A stretch of 64,000 nucleotides of DNA from Bryum argenteum (Eukaryota; Streptophyta; Bryopsida; Bryales; Bryaceae), in contig CM073322.1 in NCBI GenBank assembly GCA_037043015.1, forward strand, positions 31,863,864 through 31,927,863. The letters run 5' to 3'. The notes under the pieces were generated by a model, which worked only from the letters and a program-made list of their open reading frames with translations, ran no database searches and was not told where the DNA came from. Below, in pieces: positions 54,134 through 64,000 of this stretch; position 1 is the first letter of the stretch; the number at the start of each line of letters is the position of its first letter. The position numbers and the translations under genes are program-made.

Positions 54134-55342
54134 CCATCAAATTCTTGAAACAAAAACCTGTGTAGTGTAATAACATATTACAAAAACCTTATGGCCCAAA
54201 GATTAATACAACAAAAGAAATTCCACATCTACCAATATGTGTAATTGTGGGAAACAATAGAGAAAACCATTTCATTGCTTACCAACTTTGACACCCTCCC
54301 AAAATTATAGTGAGTGAAATTGTGGGGGTCATGAGGAGCCATTGGAAAATCTCTTAATCTTGAAACGCCCAAGGGGTTTGAGGAATAAGTTAGATGTGTC
54401 ATAAAAATGCATTTTGTACCTTTTATGAGATTCCGTCCCAAAGATAATATGAAAACCTATGCTTGAATTAGATCCATACAATTGAAATTCCTTAAACAAA
54501 AATTATTTCTTTTGTAATGAATTAAAAAGACTAATACTTTAAAATTCAATCTAAAATGTAGATTCTATTATTAGTGATTGGAAATTGGTATGATTGACTA
54601 GAATCACATGTTATTTGATAAAATAGAGAATAGCCACTAATGACGTATGAATTGTGATTGGTCCAATTCTTGAATGGCCATGGGGAGTAAGGCCAATTTT
54701 CTGAAATTATATTATAATGGATGGGGTTCAAGTTATGACATGGCCCTCGCGAAGCACATCAGGTGTCGTTGGAAGCGGGGGTTTTTTTTTTCTGTGTAAA
54801 GGTGTAGAAAACGATTGGATGACGAATCGGACCTCCTCAAGCCCAAGATATTGAATTTCAGAATAATTATGGCCCCAAAAGTACCAAAATTTACTTGTAT
54901 GAGCGTGACAACACCACCGGAACGTACTAGTAAAAAACTAAAATGAAGAAGACTAGGGAGATGCCATCTGGGGGGCTGCCAAGCCGTCCGGCCTGCCAAA
55001 CCGGGTAAAGAAACAAGCACTCCGGCGGGTGTAGAGACCAATTCCGGGTATCAGGGAGAATAAGCAACCGGGTATAAGCATCGGCCAAAGGCGGGCCGGT
55101 AGAAGGGACCACGGTACACAACAAACGCTACGTTGAGGGGAGCGGAGTATTGCAGAGAGCGAGGTCTAAGGCACCGGCCATTGTCCAAGTCCGCGAATTC
55201 CTTACGTCATTAGGCTTGTGAGCTTGTTGCATGCTCTGTTAGAGAAATCATCATCATCGTTGTCACAAGGATCATCAATCAATCGGCACAGAGGCTCAGC
55301 TGTCATCTGCGAGGGTTTGATTACTTTTCACGCAATTTCACC
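53981..55342. other. intergenic and leader of VPS32, with a dispersed repeat
   Basis: A long T-run at about 54105-54133. 54740-54900 is a third copy of the dispersed repeat at 6075. The last 250 bp before the ATG are more GC-rich and probably hold the VPS32 promoter and leader; I see no clear TATA box. Confidence 0.5.
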
Positions 55343-56878
55343 ATGTTTGCAAAGATATTCGGGAAGCCCAAGGAGGAGGTCTCCACCCTCTCCACCCTCG
55401 ACAAGCTCAATGAGGTCAGATGACTTGCCCGCCACGAAATTGTCTCGATCCTTGCTTTTTCTGTAGTTAGGGTTTGGGGGGTGAATCGTGGATGTTGATG
55501 CTCCCGTGCAGACCCTGGAGATGCTGGAGAAAAAGGAGAAAGTGCTGCAGAAGAAGATAGCTATGGAGATCGAAAAGGCTAAGGAGTTTTCCCGGGTGAA
55601 GAATAAGCGAGGTAAGTGAGCCAAGTCAGCAGCTGGCGTTTTTGTGGATGTTGTGGTGCTTAGGGTTTCGATTCTGATCGTTGGTATGTTGGTTGTTTTG
55701 GCAGCTGCGATTCAGTGTTTGAAACGCAAGAAGTTGTATGAAGTTCAAGTAGAGCAACTGGGAAATTTCCAATTGCGTATTCATGATCAGGTATTGCATC
55801 GCGTGCAAATTACGTCGTTCGATTTCGTTATTCTCGAAAAGCTTCTGACCTAATACTCTCGGGTCAATTTTGTGCAGATGATTATGCTCGAGGGTGCCAA
55901 GGCTACCACCGAAACTGTGGATGCCCTGCGGAGTGGTGCTTCAGCTATGAAGGCCATTCAGAAAGCAACGTATGTTGCTGCTCCTGTTTTGAATTTTTCT
56001 CGTCTTGTAATTGGAATTTGACATGATTGGCTACTTCGTCATTGACGTGTGTTCATTTACGCTTACGCTGTGCCTCTCGTTGCTTTGTACAGGAACATAG
56101 ATGATGTGGATAAGACGATGGACGAGATCAACGAGCAGACTGAGAACATGAAGCAGATCCAGGAGGCACTTTCAACCCCCATCGGGACTGCAGCTGATAT
56201 TGATGAGGTAAGTTTGGACCTCCAACTTTTGTATTTTGTGTTGAATCTTTTGAATGAGACGCATATAATTGCTGGATAGGACAACAACTGACCTTACGTA
56301 TCAAACCCCTTCATGCTTGCTGCGAGATACTTGGTTTGATCATCTAGTATTCATGGGCTTCCGGAAACATCGCCTATCATTAGAGCAGGATCTTTTGTTC
56401 AAAGCTGTCCTGCGTATTGTGATGAATCTTCTGAATTTTTATCTTCGAGAGTTCTGTTAAAAGAGGGTGGCTCATTCGTTTGAATCATCTGGACGGTTTC
56501 TTTGATTCACAAAAGAACGATCAATTGCCAGAACTGAATTAGAAATTTACGATTAGTCGATTATTGGATCATATTGATATCGATGCTTATTCTGACCTTC
56601 CTTCAAGCTTCGTATTGTATCACGTCTACTTTTAGATGAGGCCAGTTTTGTCAGGGCTTGCACTTACACCCACATTGTGGCATTGTGAACAGGATGAGTT
56701 GGAAGCAGAGCTTGAGGATCTGGAAGGCGCAGAATTGGAAGAACAGCTTATCAGGCCGTCTACACAACCACTCCCCGAGAAGTACCAGCCTACGCCAGTG
56801 CCAGCTGCAAAGAAACCAGCTCAGAACACCGAAGAGGAAGACGAGCTTGCAGCGCTCCAAGCTGAAATGGCGCTTTAA
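55343..56878 (+). CDS. VPS32: ESCRT-III subunit SNF7/VPS32 (CHMP4)
   Basis: Six exons, 55343-55414, 55512-55611, 55705-55790, 55878-55969, 56093-56207 and 56693-56878, all GT-AG with matching phases, give 216 residues, the usual length. The N-terminus FAKIFGKPKEE and the basic helical hairpin (LEKKEKVLQKKI, AIQCLKRKKLYE) are Snf7 core helices. The centre (TTETVDALRSGASAMKAI, DDVDKTMDEINEQTENM) is the conserved Snf7 region. The acidic C-terminal half (DELEAELEDLEGAELEEQL) and the end (EEDELAALQAEMAL) hold the autoinhibitory and VPS4-binding parts. It polymerises on endosomes to bud vesicles and sever membranes. The intron before the last exon is 485 bp, the others about 90-130 bp. Intact. Confidence 0.96.
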
Positions 56879-57774
56879 GGATGAAATTCTGGGCCTATCC
56901 ATCGTTTGATTGGGAGTTTGACGAATGATCTCCACATGAATGTTTTTGTTCAGGTTTGTATTAGTATTTCCAACTTGATATACAAGTGGACGTTGTCTCT
57001 AGAAAACGCTTTGTCTGAAAGTGAAGATTACTGGATCGTCCTTCAACGATGGCGCTGCGTTTATGTAGTTGAAGTGTGCGATTAGTTTCAACACTCCTGC
57101 CTTTTGGAGAGGTGAGATGGGACTCAGAAAGTAAATAAGCTTTCGGCAAAGCTATGTGGAGAGACAATTAGGTCTCAATTAGGTATGCCTTCTTTTTTTC
57201 CCCTCCTTTTTTTCGCCTCTCAGGATCAGTAATTGGGCTGTTACTGACTGCTCCTGCTGTTGTCCACCCCATCAACCCTTGTGTAAAACTGTAAAACTGC
57301 AACAGCTCCTCTTATTTTTTAGCCACTAGAAAGTCCCCTTATGAATATGAATTGGCCAGTTATTGCAGTTATCATTGATAAACAGTGTCATCGCTGCTGA
57401 TTGGTGCATGAATCGTAAACCATCTGCCCTCAAGTCTGTTTATCAGATTGAGCAATGACTTGTCTCTTTTGCTGAAGCGTGAGTTCTTGGCTTAAGTTCA
57501 CTCAACCAACTATCTGAACGAGTGCCTGATACAATTTGAGATTAATCCGATGCCAAGAAATGTTGTTTCTCTGTTATGATAGGTGTCGTTGTACATTATA
57601 CCAAATGCAGGATGAATATCTCATAACGTGATATAGTATGATCCACAGATTCTCCAAGAGAAAATTGTTCGTTCACTGTATCCTGCGCACTCATGCTTGT
57701 ATTGACAAAATTGAACGAAAGCCACGTAGTTTGGCGTCAACACAAACTGCGTCAAACGAGACATTTTCTAGTCC

Positions 57775-59503
57775 CTATAGGTACAACTGTATAAGCTCAT
57801 CACTAACGGCAGATGGAGTAAGGACGCCCAAGTCTGTGAACAGAAGAGTGAGGTAATTTGGGGGTGTGTAATCTCTGGCAGTGTTTTCAACTGTAGCGTC
57901 TTCTGGAACTGGTTCAACGAAGTCAACATGACACGGTGATGGTGCCAGGTCCCTCTGCTCGAGTGGAAATAGCCTCGCGAACTGCCGACATCAATGAAGT
58001 AACAACAGTCTCAGTGTCGGTACCGTTTAAGTGATGACACTGAAACTAGCTAGGATAAACGCACAATGAATGCAAGAAGCAGAAACCCAGCATGCCATAG
58101 CACATGAGTGTAGTATGACTGCTGCTCTAGGCCATGAAAAACTGGACACAGACCGGTAGAGGTGTACCTTATAGCTTTCTGCCGCAACATAAACTGGCTT
58201 GTTCATAGACCGTGCAACTAGTGCCGCTTGAAAAGTGCCGATATAATTGATAATCCCACCGCTTTCCACCACACCTTCGGCACCAACCAGTAACATGTCC
58301 ACTTTCTCCATGATGAACCCCACACCTGAATCTAAGATTAGAGTCACTGGAATGCCAGCTGCTAGCAGCTCCTTTGCCATCTTCGCACCTGTGTTGTCAG
58401 GCCTTCCTTCTGTAGGAACATGCAATTCTCTGGATAAGTAACGGCCAACAGGAGACGAACATCATAGACTGTTATCACCCAAGGACCCAAAGGCTGCCAC
58501 GTCGCACCAGCATTTGATGAGAAGTACCTGTGCAAATAACGTTGAAATGCTTGCCGTTTGTAGCTGCCAATTTGAGTAAGTTCAGCACCACTCTTGAGAA
58601 TCCATGTGTCAGTATGGTAGATCCGTTGAGAATGAAATCTTGCCCAAGCATCGCAATTGTTCTTCGAGCCTGGCAATTCCAACAACCGGAAAACAGCTCA
58701 GGACATTCAGTCAAACAGAATTCGTGGACAAGGATATTTAAGTTCAAGAGCAGCAGATACATATGCAATGACTTGATACCTTTTGAGATATTTCACCGAA
58801 CCTTTCCCCACGCTCAATGAGGCGTGCTTTCCCAGCCCTTATGTCTTCATACTCTAGAGCAGTCGTACGTGTAACATAACGCAAGAAGAGGTCACAGCCT
58901 GCAGACAATGGTATGGAGGTTTCATCCCAGGCCTGAACCCAACCCGACTGTCGTGTTTAGCCTTTTGAGCATGAAATTGTCCAGAAAGCAAAAGTCTACC
59001 AACACCAGGACGCACCTTCAAAGCCTCAGAGGCGTTCTTTAGCTCAATCTCAAGGCCCATCATCGTAGATGCCTGGCTGCGTTTCATAACAGCTGTCAAA
59101 GCCTTGATAGCTGCTACAGCATCAGCAAGATCGGGCTGGTTATGCCAGTAATTAAACTCATCGATTACGCTGAAGGAAGCATCCCCTTGGCCCGTTGTAC
59201 TGAGGCGTGCTGGACTTGTTTGTAGGCTGGCGTCTTCGGCCTACACCAAGAAACCTCATCATGAACGTAGAGTACAACTTTCATTTTGCAACCTCATGTA
59301 TCATGACAGCAACCAACCGAGTTGAGTGTGTCCTCGCCACTTGCCCATACAGAAAGTCCATCCATCATTATTCTAGCCAAGATGTGGCCTAATCGATGTT
59401 CCATCTAATCGTTTTTTCTCACCTGTCTTAGCCATTCGAAGGTGACGCCACCTGCAACCGCGCCAACTTCCTTCCCATCCTCTGTTGCGTTATCGACCTT
59501 CAT
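57775..59503 (-). CDS. translation initiation factor eIF2B alpha subunit
   Basis: Six exons on the minus strand, 59503-59423, 59240-59016, 58932-58780, 58669-58528, 58409-58168 and 57981-57775, all GT-AG with agreeing phases, give 349 residues. Family blocks in order: [108 protein letters not shown], and the C-terminal [18 protein letters not shown] with DELIQLYL. It belongs to the regulatory subcomplex of the eIF2 nucleotide-exchange factor, which senses eIF2 phosphorylation. The start is the first Met after upstream stops; an untranslated exon may lie near 60100-60360. The gene converges on VPS32 with about 0.9 kb between stops. Confidence 0.95.
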
Positions 59504-61164
59504 TCTCTGCCTTCAGAGAACATCGAAACTCATCATTGAGCAGAGAGCAGGTGTGCAATCAACAAAATTGAGAGTAGTACTCAGGTATCTAGAGATCTGT
59601 TCGTCATATAAGATAGACTGAGAAGTCGTAGATATCAGATCATTTAAATTGTGAATAATGAAGACCGGCAATCCACTGAAAAATACTCATTCAGTGAAGC
59701 CAACACCCAATAACCAAATTTCTGATCGACTCTTTTAAGCATCGTACCGGCTACATAATTCAATAGACCTCTCCTGCACTAAACAGTGCATCAATGAGCT
59801 CACAACCGGCATCTCTATTGCTACATAATCCATGAGCAAAATCTTGGCTAGAACTTAAAAAGCTGCGCACTCGTTTAATTTCGCGAGCAAAACAGCTTCG
59901 TCACCTCCCTAGAGTCTTGATTGATGGCAATTAGCCTGAAAGTACAGTAACCCTAGAATACTTGAATCTAACCTAAAACAGAGTAAAACAAGAGCTCTTT
60001 CTGAATGTTGCGAACGTTTAGTACTAGGTCGTTACTGAAGCCGTCAACTCAAGGAAAGATCAGTCTCTCGCTAGAATGTGTCCAATACACAACAATGACG
60101 ACTAATTAAAAAGCATAATCTTGACAATCTGAAAAGCATCATTAGAATCGAATTTGCATACCACGAGTACTGCTATATCGCCCTCCCCAGCTTGTTCGTG
60201 GTCGTGATAATCCGTCAACTTGACGCCTCTCGATCTGCAGTTTCTTCCCCGATAACATGCGACAGCGACGATGAGGACGATGAATCTAGAGTGGTTCTTG
60301 TGTATAGGGCGTCTTTGACCCCGTGAAACAACGGTTGCGAAGGGAGCCAGACCCTGCATAACCCCGGTTCACATGATTGGAGGATTTGAGAGAATGTAGT
60401 AAGACTTTGTAGCTACTAATATTCTACACTTTGAAATGGAATTCTTGATTATGGATATTTATGCTCAACTTCCAAGTTGATTGAGTGGATGGCAATCACT
60501 ATTAAAAAAATCTCTCAATGTTGGTAACCTTATTATGGGCATGTTGTAGTATGTTTAATGTAGGTTCAATATAGTATATTGGAGATTATGAAGTATCTCT
60601 TTAGTAAGAACCTAAACCGTTTGCAGCAACTACCAAGCGGATGAGGTTGAGGCTCATTGTTCATGAACTTGGGCTCCTCATGATTCATGATTATGGTAAT
60701 TTTTTTTCAAAAAAAAGACTTGAATAAAAGTGCCCTTTTTGGACTTGGAACCAAACATGTCTAGATGGAGGTTTTAAAAGTTTTATTTAAATTTGTAAAT
60801 TTAGGACATACACTTTACAACATAGGGAGTACCTAATAAAAATCTTAGGCGAAACAATTACTCTTAATCCCTTCATTTAGTTATTCAATGCGCACCACAT
60901 ACATAATTCATTGTTGTACATCATACTTGTGTGTTGGAGAGGGCTACTTGTCATGTAAAGTGCCCCATCAAAAGTTTTCGTTCACTACAGCAAAATCACA
61001 TGAATCCAAAACATACTTCCAACTTTGAATGGGTACCATATTTTCAAGAATTATCCAAATTGCAATCCACAAAGTGCATTGCAATGGCAATGAAGTTTAC
61101 ATTATTACAGTGTTAAGAGATTTCCACCACGACATATATTTGTATATGAATATAGTATGTCAAA
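59504..61164. other. upstream of eIF2B alpha, then repeats
   Basis: 59504-60360 is the likely leader and promoter of the minus-strand gene. 60700-60890 is a fragment of the long TTAA-family B (the 'gtgccctttttggactt', 'agatggaggtt' and 'cccttcattta' words in order). No other gene supported. Confidence 0.5.
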
Positions 61165-61900
61165 AAGTACTCCCTACCACTTACTACTACCCCCTTTAGC
61201 TTTGACCACCACCTTCATACAACAAGGCATGCTTGCAAGGAAGCTCTCAGTCATCTCTAAATACACCTCTTCCCATGCCTTTGAAAGGCACTTACTAATC
61301 TTTTTTTTTGTTTTGCTCTAGTACCTCTTGCTAGATGGTGCCTTTGATGACCTTCCACAAGTTTTCAATGGGGTTCAAGTCAGGAGACTTTGTTGGCCAT
61401 GATAGCTCCTTTATGCCATGTGCTTGCCTCCACTCACTTGCTTCCTTGCTAGAGTGCACTAAACCATCATCTTCCATGAGTATAATTGCCTCAAGGGTGA
61501 TCATGGAGAAAATAAATTCTACTTAATTGGCTTTCAAAAAGTGTGACGACAAAGTCCCTACTTTTTTGTTTATCACATGGTATTCCAATGATTTGACATT
61601 GATCGAAACTGGTAAATGCACCCTATACCATCACGGATGAACACCCGGACTTTAAAAACAGTGCTAAACAATCCAATAAAAACTTTTCGTGTGGCTTTCT
61701 CCATACCTACACTCGCTTGGAAACTTTCCAATTTCGAATGAAGATTCATCTGTCCATATGACGTTTTTCTATCGGATGTTGTCCAATGTCCGTGTTGTTT
61801 AGCAAACTCCAACCTCTTTGCACTAAGAAATGGCTTAATTGCGGCAACTCGATTCAAAAATCCCATACTCTTTATCGCCCTCCGTATTGTACACATGGAA
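61165..61900 (-). pseudogene. Tc1-type transposase relic, larger
   Basis: The minus strand reads TIRRAIKSMGFLNRVAAIKPFLSAKRLEFAKQHGHWT (61780-61890), the helix-turn-helix to catalytic-core junction of Tc1 transposases. Further on, at about 61365-61410, it reads WPTKSPDLNPIENLW. Between them the core is frame-broken and much of the DDE middle is unreadable. I found no clear terminal inverted repeats. Confidence 0.75.
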
Positions 61901-62171
61901 AATATTATGAATAATTGTTGACGTATAGCTGCAAGTGGTAATTATGCATGATGTGACCAAGTTCTCGCTTGATTGTCTTGCTTGCAAAATTCCACCAGTT
62001 TGAAAATTCTTCAAAAAACATGAAAAATGGTTGATTGCACAATGCCCAAAAGTTCCCCATCACAATGAGCCACTCATACGCATTGTACCAATTGCACCTC
62101 TTTCGATTTGAGTTCTTATGAATTTGAAAATTGAATCACAAATCAAATTTGATTCAAAAAACTACTATGTA

Positions 62172-62437
62172 AACTCCTAAAGATCCTTGATTCAAAATTG
62201 TCTAAATTATCACAAAGGACCCTCTTCTACTTCAGGCCCGAAAGAACTCAATCTAAGCATTAATTAGAAGATCCAACTGTAGGATCTTGAATTTATCTTG
62301 ACACTTTACTCATGTGTCAAAGTTGGACCCTTAATTTTTCTCCAATTTGGAGATTAAAATGGTCAATGATGGCTGACTTTTTTCCCTGCGGAAATCCCAA
62401 AAAGCCATTTTGGCTCTCTTGGATCTTTAGGGGTTGA
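62172..62437 (+). mobile_element. TTAA-family A element, diverged copy
   Basis: It starts AACTCCTAAAGATCC and ends GGATCTTTAGGGGTTGA. It is colinear with 49994-50261 (shared 'ctcaatctaagcat', 'aactgtaggatcttgaa', 'cggaaatcccaaaaagcca'). Both terminal TTAA words have changed, so this is an older copy. Confidence 0.75.
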
Positions 62438-64000
62438 AGAATATAAAAATGTGTTCAAAGTTTACTAGCATGTATTTAACAAAATTAAGACATACAAAGA
62501 TGGATATGAAGTATGTCACATCAAATGGAGGGTGAATCAGAACATCAATAAATATCTCACAAGAACATGGGCACCTTGTGAGCAACTTTTCATGCTCAAT
62601 TCAACAACTCCTACCACAAGGAAAACATCAAATTATCAAAGTACCCCATAAAATCAAAGATAGAGCAATTGTGCTTACAAAATAGATTTAAGGTTGGAAG
62701 ATCTTCCCAGTGATCTTCAACAAACTCTTAGAGAGGTTCCATAAGATATCACAATAGTAGAGGAGGATACTTATTTGCATTGAGAGCTTGATAGACATTG
62801 AAATAAGTAACCTACCTATCGCAATCCTTTTAACCCCTAAGAGCCCAATCGACCATTTTTACGTCGATCTTTGAACTTTGAGGAGTCAGAATATAATGAT
62901 CAAGAATAGTAATTTTTGGAAAGTAATTTTTTTACCACGAGTTTGGTGAGTTAGAAATCATGTGCAATTTACTGACGTGATTTGAATTCATAGTTTATTT
63001 TTATACGACTTCAAACACAAACAGGGCAAGGATTTTGAATTGGGCGGTTGTTGGGCGATTTGAGAACCAATGAAATAACAGGATTACCATGAAATGGGCG
63101 AAGAACATGAAATTTGGAGTTTCAAATTTTTGAAACGGGCACGAAGGGTTTGAGGGTGACCCGTTATTCTTCCATTCACTTTCCACTATTCACAGGTTCA
63201 CAAAAGTCAACAAAACATATAAAAACTTCGAAAAGTCCGATAGCAGCCACAGTTACTACTGCCGTTGCAGGACTCCTGCAGAGAGGGAGTCAGGAGAGTC
63301 GCTGAAAGCTTATCCCCACAAAACTTTCAATCGCCGCTGTACCAAATTCCAATGGTGCTGTTGTAGGGAACCAATCGCCGCTAGGATCGTTGCTAGCTGC
63401 TGTTGCACGAGACAAAGCTCTCCCCACGCAATATATAATTGCTCCTCTCAAAGCTGAGATTGGTGTAACATATGCACTTTGCAACTTTCTAGGTAATTTT
63501 GAGAAAAGGTAGTTCAACCTATGGATGATATTGCTGCTCAGGATTTTTTACTCCTTGTAAGGGTCCAAAGTTGCTTCTTGCATCTGATTACCAAGACAGA
63601 GACGAGAAAATCGAGTTTCAGAAAAAACATGAGTGCAATATGCTTTTACATGGACCATCAGCATAAAAGTTGAGTATTCATTGTACTTCTAGAATCTCCT
63701 GAATCTATTGAATACTATCTTGGATCCGGCTCAAAAATTTCTATAGTCCTCATATAATGAGTACATATTAATCCGAAAGAAATCAACAAAAATCTAGAGA
63801 AACAAAGATGCAAAAGAAGACCTTACCTTTTAATGTGATTCCTGCATTTTGTGTAGAGGCTCGGCGGGCGCCATTCTTCAAGGAGTCGGCAGGAAATATC
63901 ACCATTGCATTCCCGCCATCACCAGTGCTTCAACATCAGTCGCTACAACTGCTTCGACAACACTGCATGAACACGAGGGTTGCCTGCTTACACTTCACAG
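62438..64000. other. right edge, unresolved, possible exons
   Basis: A TTAACCCCTAAGAGCCC start lies at 62831 without a visible partner. From 63230 the sequence becomes more GC-rich. 63304-63491 is open on + (SIAAVPNSNGAVVGNQSPL, then ARDKALPTQYIIAPLKAE) up to a GTAATT donor-like site, and 63858-64000 is open on + to the window edge. They could be exons of a gene that continues to the right; I recognise no product. Confidence 0.25.

Overview
The window looks like nuclear DNA of a land plant, most likely a non-seed plant such as a bryophyte. The evidence is five intron-bearing genes of plant type with short GT-AG introns, set in AT-rich DNA crowded with transposons. The species cannot be fixed from the sequence alone.

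Layout. 1-10.5 kb is a tandem segmental duplication of about 4-5 kb carrying two copies of a RING-finger gene, each with a TATAAAAG box. The copies differ by insertions, so each copy serves as the empty site for the other (a pogo/Tigger-type transposon and a small TIR element are in copy 2). 11.6-25.5 kb is one very long LINE on the minus strand, 13.9 kb between 13-bp target-site duplications. It has an ORF1, two unfamiliar middle frames with in-frame tandem repeats, and a giant ORF2 with a 2A peptide, an APE-type endonuclease, a reverse transcriptase, an unassigned segment, an RNase H, a CCHC zinc finger and a C-terminal PD-(D/E)XK-like domain. It is dead: ORF2 is interrupted at least four times. 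27-28 kb is a MITE with a 37-bp tandem array grown inside it.

28.3-32.2 kb holds a plant tetraspanin (11 coding exons, +). 34.3-37.5 kb has two near-identical TTAA-ended elements. 38-42.4 kb holds a patatin-like phospholipase (7 coding exons, +). 43.9-46.2 kb holds a Lys/Arg-rich conserved plant protein ending in an LMEHGLL module (5 exons, -). 47-54.7 kb is repeats: several families that share TTAACCCCT ends, minisatellites and a Tc1-type transposase relic. 55.3-56.9 kb holds SNF7/VPS32 of ESCRT-III (6 exons, +). 57.8-59.5 kb holds eIF2B alpha (6 exons, -), convergent with VPS32. 60.5-64 kb is repeats, a second Tc1-type relic and an unresolved right edge.

The host genes are unrelated housekeeping and membrane genes and form no pathway. 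The most interesting content is the LINE, with its 2A peptide, possible two endonuclease domains, extra frames, and internal repeats complementary to its own 3' end. Next is the superfamily of TTAA-ended non-autonomous elements, which resembles piggyBac or Kolobok derivatives.
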